DNA of 16,905 bases from an uncultured Eubacteriales bacterium (GTDB lineage Bacteria; Bacillota; Clostridia; Lachnospirales; CAG-274). Under the pieces are notes generated by a model. That model saw only the letters and a program-made list of their open reading frames with translations. It did no database searches and was not told where the DNA came from. The stretch is taken from assembly GCA_902496345.1 (NCBI GenBank), contig CABVAP010000038.1:1-16905 (forward strand). The letters run 5' to 3'. This document shows, piece by piece, positions 6,541-12,302 of the stretch (the stretch's first letter is position 1; the number at the start of each line of letters is the position of its first letter). The position numbers and the translations under genes are program-made.

Positions 6541-7119
6541 TTAATATCTTGCTGCATAATTCAAATGACTACCACCAACTGTATCTAATCCAATATATTC
6601 CTCTCTTGTTATCTGTATTGGTTCACCAACTTTATGACAACAACCAACATAAGCCTCTCCTGAATATTTAGGTTTATCTATACTACCATATTGTTTCCAA
6701 TAAGTACCATCTGATCTTTTGTCCAAAGTAGCAATAGGTCTTCCAGTTGATATTTCAGTTGTAATCTGTTTTTTCCAAACATGATTATACTTGTTGTAAG
6801 CAAGCCATCCATTCTCTATTGCATCTTGTTTTCTTTTTTCGCTCCATGCATCTAACCTATCTCTCTGTGCCTGTTCTGGATCAAAATAAACTTTTCCACT
6901 ATTTTTACCAGCATAGACAAGTTTATGATTTGTATAATCGTAAGTAGGTATAACTTTCTCTCCGTTAATATAAGTATTCCCTTGTCTGTCAATCCAAGTC
7001 GGTCTGCCTTTCTCGTCAATCTTGTAAGAATAATCCTTCATCTGCTTATTTTCAACTGCCTTACCTATACCACAAATTGCTTTCATTGCACCATATAATA
7101 ACATTCCTAATCCTGACAT
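6541..7119 (-). CDS. Hypothetical protein with N-terminal hydrophobic helix
   Basis: 192 aa from ATG 7119; an in-frame TTG at 7131 is too close to AAAGG to be preferred. The first 23 residues (MSGLGMLLYGAMKAICGIGK) form a hydrophobic helix that could anchor it in the membrane. The rest is soluble and rich in Tyr, Trp and Lys with strand-like repeats (GRPTWIDRQGNTYINGEKV, GKVYFDPEQAQRDRLDAW). No known domain is recognised. A promoter lies 90-120 nt upstream and a terminator directly downstream, so it may be a single-gene unit. Confidence 0.7.
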   Translation of the reverse strand: MSGLGMLLYGAMKAICGIGKAVENKQMKDYSYKIDEKGRPTWIDRQGNTYINGEKVIPTYDYTNHKLVYAGKNSGKVYFDPEQAQRDRLDAWSEKRKQDAIENGWLAYNKYNHVWKKQITTEISTGRPIATLDKRSDGTYWKQYGSIDKPKYSGEAYVGCCHKVGEPIQITREEYIGLDTVGGSHLNYAARY

Positions 7120-7191
7120 AATATCTACCAACCTTTCATTTTTAATTATTTATATTTCTGTTGTTAAAATTTGTTATTTTATATAATATTT

Positions 7192-7329
7192 TTAATATTC
7201 TGTTCTTCTATTATATATCAAAAAAATAAAATTTGCAAGTTGTAATAACTTTTCAACTTTTTCCTTTGTTGTTTCAATATCGTTTGTACAAATCCCATAC
7301 CCATCTACTGTCCATGTATGATAACTCAT
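7192..7329 (-). CDS. Small 45-aa protein, possibly truncated
   Basis: A frame beginning MSYHTWTVDGYGICTNDIET with a helical continuation (EKVEKLLQLANFIF). The MSYHTW start with YGI resembles the N-terminus of longer small phage proteins, so this may be a shortened relative; that is memory-based and unproven. GGTGAG lies only 3 nt before the ATG, AAAGG further away. Its 3' half overlaps a promoter for the next gene, which also suggests decay or very compact design. Confidence 0.5.
   Translation of the reverse strand: MSYHTWTVDGYGICTNDIETTKEKVEKLLQLANFIFLIYNRRTEY
7210..7238 (-). promoter_or_regulatory. Promoter for the 192-aa membrane-anchored protein gene
   Basis: On the minus strand TTGCAA (7238-7233), a 17-bp spacer and a perfect TATAAT (7215-7210). 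The predicted start is near 7203, about 85 nt before the ATG at 7119. The promoter is embedded in the 3' part of the 45-aa frame. Confidence 0.62.
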
Positions 7330-7384
7330 AATCTCACCATTTTTAACCTTTCTTTTCTTAAAATTTTCCAAATAGATTCGTCAT

Positions 7385-7576
7385 TCAATTCCTTATATCA
7401 TGCTTTCCGTCTTTATCTCTTGTCCAATCATAACCAAGAAATTCAACTGCTTTAACTGCCCCTTCGTAATATGCCTTATCCGCAGGACGTGGTGGATTTT
7501 CCATATTCATAATAGTCCATCTTTCGTCTAACCACTCTTCTGTTGACTTTATAATTTGTTTTTGCGTTCTTGACAT
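7385..7576 (-). CDS. Hypothetical protein, 63 aa
   Basis: A small protein MSRTQKQIIKSTEEWLDERW, then PPRPADKAYYEGAVKAVEFLGYDW and a charged tail. The Trp/Tyr-rich helical pattern (AYYEGAVKAVEFLGYDW) recurs in small phage proteins of unknown role. AAGGTG lies at good spacing before the ATG. It starts 9 nt after the HicA-like stop, so the two are on one transcript; it is not clearly HicB-like. Confidence 0.6.
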   Translation of the reverse strand: MSRTQKQIIKSTEEWLDERWTIMNMENPPRPADKAYYEGAVKAVEFLGYDWTRDKDGKHDIRN

Positions 7577-7585
7577 AATATCACC

Positions 7586-7777
7586 TTACCTTTGTACTAA
7601 ATTATTCTCTTTTATAAGCCTTCTTCGCACCATCTTATTTAAGTCTTTATTTACTGTAATTTGGTTATTTCCGTTACTGTAAATAAAATGACTACCGTTA
7701 CTTCTAATTTCACGGTAGCCATTTGCTTTGAGAATTGGTTCGAATTCTCGCATTTGTTTAGTTTTCCGTTGACACAT
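7586..7777 (-). CDS. hicA: HicA-family toxin
   Basis: A 63-aa protein (MCQRKTKQMREFEPILKANG, then YREIRSNGSHFIYSNGNNQI, TVNKDLNKMVRRRLIKENNL). This matches HicA closely: helix, GY strand, SNGSHFIY with the catalytic His, ITV strand and a C-terminal helix with RRRLIKENN. HicA toxins bind double-stranded RNA and cleave mRNA. GGAGG is 10 nt before ATG 7777; an in-frame TTG at 7786 is less likely. The gene normally follows or precedes hicB, but no HicB is recognisable beside it, so it may be an orphan toxin or paired with an unrelated small protein. Confidence 0.82.
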   Translation of the reverse strand: MCQRKTKQMREFEPILKANGYREIRSNGSHFIYSNGNNQITVNKDLNKMVRRRLIKENNLVQR

Positions 7778-7796
7778 TTTAATCAATCCTCCATTT

Positions 7797-8006
7797 CTAA
7801 AGTGAATTTTCTCTTATTCCTGAAGTGCACATCAATTTATACAATTTTCTCTTTTGTGAATTAGTCATATTTCTAACTGTTAATAACACATCTGCTTCTA
7901 ATTTTTCTTCCTTCCTTAATGTGTTTTTATATTTATTTCCGTCTATCACTTCTCTTTTATAACTGCTTTCTTTTATGTGGAAAGCATAAGCACATTTACT
8001 TCGCAT
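7797..8006 (-). CDS. Possible small basic protein, 69 aa
   Basis: An open frame beginning MRSKCAYAFHIKESSYKREV with a helical, basic C-terminus (MTNSQKRKLYKLMCTSG). No convincing ribosome binding site precedes the ATG, so the gene is uncertain. It lies between the antirepressor and the HicA-like gene in the same direction, 10 nt from the latter, where a HicB partner would be expected; its sequence does not resemble HicB. Confidence 0.4.
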   Translation of the reverse strand: MRSKCAYAFHIKESSYKREVIDGNKYKNTLRKEEKLEADVLLTVRNMTNSQKRKLYKLMCTSGIRENSL

Positions 8007-8063
8007 ATACAGCGTTTCAAGATATATAAAAAGTAAACTTTTACATTTACCTTTTATTTTTTC

Positions 8064-8822
8064 TTAATTCTCTTCGTATTCCCAATTAGAGATAAAATTA
8101 AATGCCTCTTGATAATATTTTGGATTTAAGTCTTGCCAGCGACTTCCACATCCAAATTTCTCTTTCAACCCATTCCAAAGATTGATAAAATATAATTTAG
8201 AATTTTCTTTGTATTCTTTACTGTGAGCACCACTAAGAAGATAATTGACTCTATCTTTAACTGCTCTCTGCAATCTTCCCTGCTGAACTGTAGTCAGTGT
8301 CATATTATCCATTACAGAATTAAGATTTTCTGTTTGTGTATGTAAGGCATTTTCTACATTATTTAATTTAACAACTGTCATTTCTAATTTCTGTTCCAAT
8401 GTAGCAATTTGACCCTCTAAACCAAGACTTGAATGTAATGCTGTTTTCTGTTCCTCTGTTTCATAAAATGCTTTATGAAGTACATCAGCAGCTTCCAACT
8501 GATACTTTTCCAACTTTTCAAATACATTTGGAATTTCTTCTTGCATCTTCCTTGTAAGTGTAATTTTTGCAAACCACAAAGGAACAAATCTTTCCTCTAA
8601 GCAATATACTTCTTGCTCACCACCATTTGTAAGGACTCGGAATTTTCCGACCCCTTTAGAAAGAACTCTATCCTCTCTAATTTTTTCACCCTGTGACTTT
8701 GTTCTTTGACTGTCAAAGCCTAACTGTTTGCAAGAATGTGTAATAACAAGCCAAACTTTTCCGTCATCGTCTTTGATACCTAATAAAGTATCATCATAAA
8801 ATTTGATTTCTTTTGTTTCCAT
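8064..8822 (-). CDS. Phage antirepressor (P22_AR_N / ORF6C type)
   Basis: 252 aa. The N-terminal domain (about 1-120: METKEIKFYDDTLLGIKDDD, GKVWLVITHSCKQLGFDSQR, EVYCLEERFVPLWFAKI) matches the phage antirepressor N-terminal family. A helical coiled linker (about 120-175) follows, then an ORF6C-type C-terminal domain with QRAVKDRVNYLLSG, LYFINLWNGLKEKFG and YQEAFNFISNWEYEEN. Antirepressors bind and neutralise phage repressors, tipping the lytic or induction decision. AAAGGATTGAG precedes the ATG. The strong promoter identified upstream is about 490 bp away, which implies a very long leader. Confidence 0.9.
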   Translation of the reverse strand: METKEIKFYDDTLLGIKDDDGKVWLVITHSCKQLGFDSQRTKSQGEKIREDRVLSKGVGKFRVLTNGGEQEVYCLEERFVPLWFAKITLTRKMQEEIPNVFEKLEKYQLEAADVLHKAFYETEEQKTALHSSLGLEGQIATLEQKLEMTVVKLNNVENALHTQTENLNSVMDNMTLTTVQQGRLQRAVKDRVNYLLSGAHSKEYKENSKLYFINLWNGLKEKFGCGSRWQDLNPKYYQEAFNFISNWEYEEN

Positions 8823-8852
8823 TTCTGCTCAATCCTTTCTGTTTTTTCTAAT

Positions 8853-8893
8853 GGACGAATTTCGTCCTTCTGAATTGAGTACGAATTTCGTAC
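8853..8893. promoter_or_regulatory. Twin dyads with ACGAATTTCGT core
   Basis: Two 15-bp perfect inverted repeats, GGACGAATTTCGTCC (8853-8867) and GTACGAATTTCGTAC (8879-8893), lie 26 bp centre to centre, 31-71 bp before the antirepressor start. They share an 11-bp core; the outer base pair differs, G-C in one and T-A in the other, in a way that keeps pairing. That suggests selection for the dyad, either as an RNA hairpin or as paired operators. Confidence 0.8.
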
Positions 8894-9069
8894 CCTGTTA
8901 TGTTGTAGTAGCGTTTTAAGTGAGTTCGTCACTTCTGCCGACACACTACCAAGAGTATTTCAACCCATTCACCGCAACTGTTCAGGTAGTCAACCCTCTA
9001 TTCAGTTTTCAAGGTGCGAGTTATGGGAAATATTTTCCCTTAATGGAATAGTTGAACGATTGTTCCGAC

Positions 9070-9098
9070 TTGAAAGAATTGAAAATTTCTGGTATACT
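9070..9098 (+). promoter_or_regulatory. Candidate rightward promoter inside the structured region
   Basis: On the plus strand TTGAAA (9070-9075), a 17-bp spacer and TATACT (9093-9098), with an extended TG before the -10. Transcription would start near 9105 and meet a terminator at 9148-9181, giving an RNA of about 77 nt antisense to the antirepressor leader. The elements lie inside inverted repeats, so chance similarity remains possible. Confidence 0.5.
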
Positions 9099-9147
9099 CT
9101 AATTGTTGAGATTGAGTAGGAATTTTCTTTCAAGTTTCCTATTCCAT

Positions 9148-9181
9148 AAAGAGGTTAAGTTGGCAGCTTAATCTCTTTTTT
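9148..9181 (+). terminator. Rightward terminator inside the structured region
   Basis: A 12-bp stem AAAGAGGTTAAG / CTTAATCTCTTT with a 7-nt loop, followed by further T residues (six in a row from 9176). The single non-Watson-Crick pair is G-U on the plus strand but A-C on the minus, so the hairpin is stronger in plus-strand RNA. The T-run also lies on that strand. Confidence 0.65.
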
Positions 9182-9270
9182 ATGACCTTCTGCAAGGTCG
9201 AGAGAGTGCGAAAAACTGAATTTTCCACGACTTGACCGTCACACTCTAAATATTATTCATACTATATTTT

Positions 9271-9350
9271 CTTTTTCGGAATTATTAATTCCTTTATCGT
9301 TATATCTATATTATCATATTCAATTTATATTGTCAATACTTTTTCGGAAT
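9271..9350. promoter_or_regulatory. 12-bp repeats and palindrome flanking the antirepressor promoter
   Basis: CTTTTTCGGAAT occurs identically at 9271-9282 and 9339-9350, on each side of the leftward promoter, with a looser copy GTTTTTGGAAT at 9361-9371. The inner copy also begins a perfect palindrome, GGAATTATTAATTCC (9278-9292), just past the transcription start. This is the layout of repressor-binding sites; a looping or road-block repressor is plausible. Confidence 0.62.
9308..9336 (-). promoter_or_regulatory. Strong leftward promoter for the antirepressor leader
   Basis: On the minus strand a perfect TTGACA (9336-9331), a 17-bp spacer, and TAATAT (9313-9308). Predicted transcription start is near 9301. 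The next gene downstream starts at 8822, so a leader of about 480 nt is expected unless the RNA ends early. Confidence 0.78.
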
Positions 9351-9389
9351 ATATTTTTCTGTTTTTGGAATATGACAAGATATAAAAAA

Positions 9390-9413
9390 GACATTATGCT
9401 TTCACATAATGCC
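9390..9413 (-). terminator. Terminator after the small HTH gene
   Basis: A 9-bp stem GGCATTATG / CATAATGTC (one G-U) with a 6-nt loop, followed on the minus strand by CTTTTTTATA. It touches the stop codon of the HTH gene and separates it from the promoter at 9308-9336. Confidence 0.82.
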
Positions 9414-9625
9414 TATTCAACTTTATTTCCGTCTGGGAAATAAAATCCTGCCCTATATTCTGCCCCTAATATTTTAGCCATCTGTTCAAGTTCTTCTTGT
9501 GTGAATTTTCCAGTTTTAACACGCTTAGAAATAGATGCCTGACTCATTCCCATCTTTGCTCCTAACTCTGTTAAACTCATTTCAGCCATATTACAAGCAG
9601 TTTTTATTTTTTGTTGTAGTGTTAT
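9413..9625 (-). CDS. Small XRE-family regulator with apparent AUA start
   Basis: A 70-aa helix-turn-helix protein: ITLQQKIKTACNMAEMSLTE, then LGAKMGMSQASISKRVKTGK (recognition helix) and FTQEELEQMAKILGAEYRAG, ending FYFPDGNKVE. Similar small HTH proteins begin M-T-(I/L)-K-x-K-I-K, just at this first residue, which here is ATA. GAGGTG lies 7 nt before that ATA, ideal spacing, and an in-frame TGA stands three codons upstream. The first ATG (9589) has no ribosome site and would cut off helix 1 (58 aa left). Either AUA is used, giving low output, or the start has mutated. Its promoter carries a palindromic operator, suggesting autorepression, and a terminator follows. Confidence 0.78.
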   Translation of the reverse strand: MTLQQKIKTACNMAEMSLTELGAKMGMSQASISKRVKTGKFTQEELEQMAKILGAEYRAGFYFPDGNKVE

Positions 9626-9648
9626 ATTATATCACCTCTTATTCTGTT

Positions 9649-9683
9649 TTGTATATTATACAACGATTTTGTTATTTTTTCAA
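9649..9683 (-). promoter_or_regulatory. Promoter with palindromic operator for the small HTH gene
   Basis: On the minus strand TTGAAA (9683-9678), a 17-bp spacer and a perfect TATAAT (9660-9655). A perfect 15-bp palindrome, TTGTATATTATACAA (9649-9663), covers the -10, so a bound dimer would block polymerase. Autoregulation by the HTH product is the simplest reading. Confidence 0.8.
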
Positions 9684-9722
9684 GTTAAATTTCCTTATTA
9701 AAACGATTCTTCTATTGGCTTT

Positions 9723-9920
9723 TTAATCCATAATAAATACTGCGTTGTTCCCTAATTTTTCAACTTCTTTTGTTATGTGTTCTATTTCTGCGAGCATAAC
9801 CTCGATAGAACATATACAAGCACCATCCGCAATATTTCTATAAATAGTCCGGCAGTCGCTTGTTTCAATTCTGCACATATCATTACTACATTTAATTATT
9901 CTAAATTTAATTGTTTCCAT
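9723..9920 (-). CDS. Hypothetical protein, 65 aa
   Basis: METIKFRIIKCSNDMCRIET with strand-like N-terminal half and a helical end (IEVMLAEIEHITKEVEKLGN). Four cysteines occur (KCSNDMC, DC, ACIC), loosely paired. GGAGG precedes the ATG and overlaps the stop region of the gene upstream, so it is translationally coupled. Function unknown. Confidence 0.65.
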   Translation of the reverse strand: METIKFRIIKCSNDMCRIETSDCRTIYRNIADGACICSIEVMLAEIEHITKEVEKLGNNAVFIMD

Positions 9921-9923
9921 GCT

Positions 9924-10097
9924 TTAACCCTCCGTTTCTTCCGATACATCCAATATAGTATATACATTATGTCGGTAACATTCACGAAAACAACAACGTG
10001 CATCCACTTCACCACATGCATTGAATTTGTATGTAAAGATTTTTCCGTTGCTTTCTCTCCGTGCTTTTACTATATATGTTTTATATATCTTTTCCAT
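9924..10097 (-). CDS. Hypothetical protein, 57 aa
   Basis: The start is ATG 10097: GGAGG lies 7 nt upstream, whereas the longer frame to 10115 would include that site. The protein (MEKIYKTYIVKARRESNGKI ... FRECYRHNVYTILDVSEETEG) reads as a small strand-helix-strand protein. It starts 12 nt after the stop of the 274-aa gene and ends just before the next start, a three-gene coupled unit. No family recognised. Confidence 0.65.
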   Translation of the reverse strand: MEKIYKTYIVKARRESNGKIFTYKFNACGEVDARCCFRECYRHNVYTILDVSEETEG

Positions 10098-10108
10098 TTG
10101 ACAACCTC

Positions 10109-10933
10109 CTAACAAAATGGAATTGCCAAAGCTTCATTGATAGCATTTTCCAATTCAACAAGATATTTTTTGAACACTGTACTGTTATCCTTCTGTGACT
10201 TTCCATAGTATTTATAAGAAATTTTTCCATCCTTAAATACTATCATCGCAAGTTTTGAATTGATCCAGCCTTGCGTTCTCAATGGTACATTTACACCATA
10301 TTTTTTCATAAGGGCATTTACAATAGTTGTCTCTTCTATCTCTTCATTGTGTAATTCTTCTTGCTTAAAGATCTTATATTCTGCATCAGATAAAACTTTC
10401 TGCACTTCTGCAAGTCGTTTTTCTTCCTCTTCTCTTTCCTTTTCTTCACGTTCTGCACGTTTCTTTTCTTCTGCTTCTGCTATTGCTTTTTTGCGATTTT
10501 CTCTATATTCTGTATAGTGTTTAGCAAGTTCCGTTTCTTCCATAATGATACATAATTCAATGTCAAGCAGATTTATATACCATCCATTTTTTTCTGATTC
10601 TTGCAGACGTTTAAGAAGTCCGTCCTTGCCAAAATATGCCCACTTTCCTATTTTTTCTGTAAACTCTTCTAAGGTACAACAACCAGGAATCCAGTCAACC
10701 TTGCTGCATATACAACCTAAGTCCTCAAATAGACAATAACTTGCTTCTTCCCACGTTTCCTTGCCCTCTACAACCTCAAAATAAAGTGTTTTGTGTTCTG
10801 CCTTGCCTGTCATCTGTTCCACATTGTAAAGTGTCTTATAAGGTTTTACAATGGTATTTCCATCCTTTGCAAACGTGATACACTGCCTTCTAACTGTTTC
10901 CAATACTTCAAAATTTACGTTTTTTAATTCCAT
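10109..10933 (-). CDS. Hypothetical protein with charged coiled-coil, 274 aa
   Basis: From ATG 10933 (GGAGG 9 nt upstream; TTG 10942 less likely). The N-terminal 135 residues are mixed strand/helix with cysteines (ITFAKDGNTIVKPYKTLYNV, EDLGCICSKVDWIPGCC). Residues about 145-185 form a Lys/Glu-rich charged helix (RAEREEKEREEEEKRLAEVQ) typical of a coiled coil or single alpha-helix. The C-terminal 75 residues form a small globular domain (NALMKKYGVNVPLRTQGWIN). It could bridge partners or bind nucleic acid; no family is assigned. It lies in a coupled unit downstream of the ParB-like gene. Confidence 0.68.
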   Translation of the reverse strand: MELKNVNFEVLETVRRQCITFAKDGNTIVKPYKTLYNVEQMTGKAEHKTLYFEVVEGKETWEEASYCLFEDLGCICSKVDWIPGCCTLEEFTEKIGKWAYFGKDGLLKRLQESEKNGWYINLLDIELCIIMEETELAKHYTEYRENRKKAIAEAEEKKRAEREEKEREEEEKRLAEVQKVLSDAEYKIFKQEELHNEEIEETTIVNALMKKYGVNVPLRTQGWINSKLAMIVFKDGKISYKYYGKSQKDNSTVFKKYLVELENAINEALAIPFC

Positions 10934-10965
10934 ACTAATCAACCTCCATTTTTATATGTTTTTTA

Positions 10966-11014
10966 TAAGATTTAAAATCTTAATGAAGTGCATAGTTGTT
11001 TAAAACTATACACT
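10966..11014 (-). terminator. Tandem hairpins downstream of the ParB-like gene
   Basis: Two inverted repeats: TAAGATTTAAAATCTTA (10966-10982, 7-bp stem) and an 11-bp stem AGTGTATAGTT / AACTATGCACT at 10987-11014 (minus reading, one U-G pair). The U-G favours minus-strand RNA, but no clear T-run follows either stem, so these may instead be processing or attenuation hairpins. Confidence 0.5.
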
Positions 11015-11041
11015 CTATAAAATCTTAAATATGTAATTTTA

Positions 11042-11959
11042 TTAAACTGTTGCTGCAAGACAGATGTTTATAACTTTGTCACCTTCAACTCGTCTTAATT
11101 GCCTTAAATTTAATGCTTCCACAAGTTCATCCTCTACAAAAAGACTTAAAGCTGTTCTATGGTCTAACAATGGATATTTTGAAACAGCACTTGCTTTTAT
11201 TTGAGACGGTGTTAATTGCCTTAAATAATTCCACAAATAAACTTTTGTATCCCTTCTAAATTCTGGATATAATTCCCACATATCCCTCAACGCTCTCAAC
11301 ATATATGTTGCGTAACCGTTCTTTTGACGGTCATAACCTGCATCATTAAGAATATCAAATACATATTCAAAACAGTCTTGACCCTTTTTAGCAAGATTTA
11401 AAGTTTCTGCATAACTGCCCAAAACTCCACCTTCTTTGTTTCCTCCTTCTGCGTTATATGAAAAATTATATTTGTTTTTCATTTTTTCCAACAAAACAGC
11501 TTCATCAACTTTTAAAATTAATTTTGCTCCGTGAAGTTGTAAAGGTGAAATTTTGCTTGCTTCTCTGTCTTGATATGCAAACAGTTCTGCTTCAAACGCT
11601 TTGCGTTTTTTAATATCTTTTGGCGACCCTAACAACACAATAGCCGTTAAATATTTATACGGCTTATTTAATCTTTGACTTGCTTGCCATCTTCCAAATC
11701 CATTAACAATTATGAATTTACTTTCTTCAGGATGTGGCACAACTGTTATTGGTTCAAGTTTGTTTTCGTTCCAGTTATCAATTAATTTTGTTAGGCTTCT
11801 GCTTGTCCTGTGTACTGTTTGATACTCTTCATCAATATCCAACAAGTCAACAGGAATTTCTGTTAATGCCCTATGTTTATTATTCTTTATTTGGTTCATA
11901 ATTGAATCAAACAATTCCTCTCTTTGTTCTTTTGATTTATTGCTTCTTATGATTTCCAT
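11042..11959 (-). CDS. ParB-like nuclease/partition-domain protein
   Basis: 305 aa. Residues about 30-115 form a ParB/sulfiredoxin-type domain: IPVDLLDIDEEYQTVHRTSR resembles the N-terminal strand and loop, and IVNGFGRWQASQRLNKPYKY matches the conserved (D/N)GxxRxxAxxxL motif. ParB-family proteins act in plasmid partition, as CTP switches, or as nucleases or DNA-modification partners in phages. The C-terminal region is helical, with SPLQLHGAKLILKVDEAVLL and a possible HTH. No ParA ATPase and no parS site are seen in the window, so a partition role is unproven. AAGGAATTAAT precedes the ATG. Confidence 0.78.
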   Translation of the reverse strand: MEIIRSNKSKEQREELFDSIMNQIKNNKHRALTEIPVDLLDIDEEYQTVHRTSRSLTKLIDNWNENKLEPITVVPHPEESKFIIVNGFGRWQASQRLNKPYKYLTAIVLLGSPKDIKKRKAFEAELFAYQDREASKISPLQLHGAKLILKVDEAVLLEKMKNKYNFSYNAEGGNKEGGVLGSYAETLNLAKKGQDCFEYVFDILNDAGYDRQKNGYATYMLRALRDMWELYPEFRRDTKVYLWNYLRQLTPSQIKASAVSKYPLLDHRTALSLFVEDELVEALNLRQLRRVEGDKVINICLAATV

Positions 11960-11995
11960 ATTAATTCCTTCTTTCGTTTTATTTTTTGCATTAAA

Positions 11996-12021
11996 AAGGC
12001 AATAGCTTTATCTATTGCCTT
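11996..12021 (-). terminator. Rho-independent terminator
   Basis: A perfect 10-bp stem AAGGCAATAG / CTATTGCCTT with a 6-nt loop, followed on the minus strand by TTTTTAAT. It closes the transcript of the small-gene cluster 12036-12875 before the ParB-like gene. Confidence 0.87.
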
Positions 12022-12035
12022 AAATAAGTTATTTA

Positions 12036-12164
12036 TTATCTTTCACGAGTAATGTTTTTGCCGTATATTGCCCGAATAGCTTCATCAGCCGTATAATTTT
12101 TACATATTGCAAGGAATAAAGCGTACCAACCCTCAATATTTTCCATTCCTGATAATTTACTCAT
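12036..12164 (-). CDS. Small 42-aa protein
   Basis: MSKLSGMENIEGWYALFLAI, then CKNYTADEAIRAIYGKNITRER. AAGGAAG precedes the ATG at good spacing, and the start overlaps the stop of the 44-aa gene (ATGAGTAA), strong evidence of coupled translation. The pattern resembles a short helical peptide; function unknown. Confidence 0.62.
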   Translation of the reverse strand: MSKLSGMENIEGWYALFLAICKNYTADEAIRAIYGKNITRER

Positions 12165-12291
12165 ATTTTTCACTTCCTTTACTGTTGAAATAATCTCTAA
12201 CAATACCTCTAATTTGCTCTTTTGTACAACCTAATATTAGTAGTTTTGCTGTGATTTTTAATAAACTATCGTTACAATTTGCAAAATCCAA
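12157..12291 (-). CDS. Small 44-aa protein with TTG start
   Basis: A TTG-initiated frame, MDFANCNDSLLKITAKLLIL, then GCTKEQIRGIVRDYFNSKG. AGGGGGTGAT provides a very strong ribosome site with the stop of the preceding 117-aa gene close by. A KEQIRGIVRDYF segment hints at a helix-turn-helix-like short region. It overlaps the next gene by 8 nt. Confidence 0.58.
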   Translation of the reverse strand: MDFANCNDSLLKITAKLLILGCTKEQIRGIVRDYFNSKGSEKYE

Positions 12292-12302
12292 AATATCACC
12301 CC

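Larger units (their letters stand above)
8918..9247. ncRNA. Densely folded leader or non-coding RNA region (strand not settled)
   Basis: No gene fits here. Visible helices: AAGTGA/TCACTT (8918/8929); ACTACC/GGTAGT (8945/8985); long-range ATTCAGTTTT (9000-9009) / AAAACTGAAT (9212-9221), extended by GTCAA/TTGAC (8989/9232); GGGAAA/TTTCCC (9025/9034); 9-bp ATGGAATAG/CTATTCCAT (9043/9139); GAAC/GTTC (9054/9062); ACTTGAAAG/CTTTCAAGT (9068/9127); GAAAATTTCT/AGGAATTTTC (9081/9118); TACTC/GAGTA (9095/9114); 12-bp 9148-9159/9167-9178; GACCTT/AAGGTC (9184/9194); AGAGTG/CACTCT (9203/9242). The long-range helix encloses a multi-branched domain, and the last crosses it as a possible pseudoknot. Two G-U pairs favour plus-strand RNA, yet the clear outer promoter is on the minus strand. 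Confidence 0.65.

Noticed and set aside
8918..9247. Group I or group II intron, CRISPR array, retron
   Set aside because: No intron core or domain V motif, no reverse transcriptase, no regularly spaced repeat-spacer units and no Cas genes are present.
9777..10112. 111-aa plus-strand frame
   Set aside because: Antisense to two small genes that have GGAGG sites and coupled starts; composition is shadow-like.
10260..10517. 85-aa Ser/Phe-rich plus-strand frame
   Set aside because: Direct antisense of the Lys/Glu-rich coiled segment, which always produces Ser/Phe-rich shadow frames.
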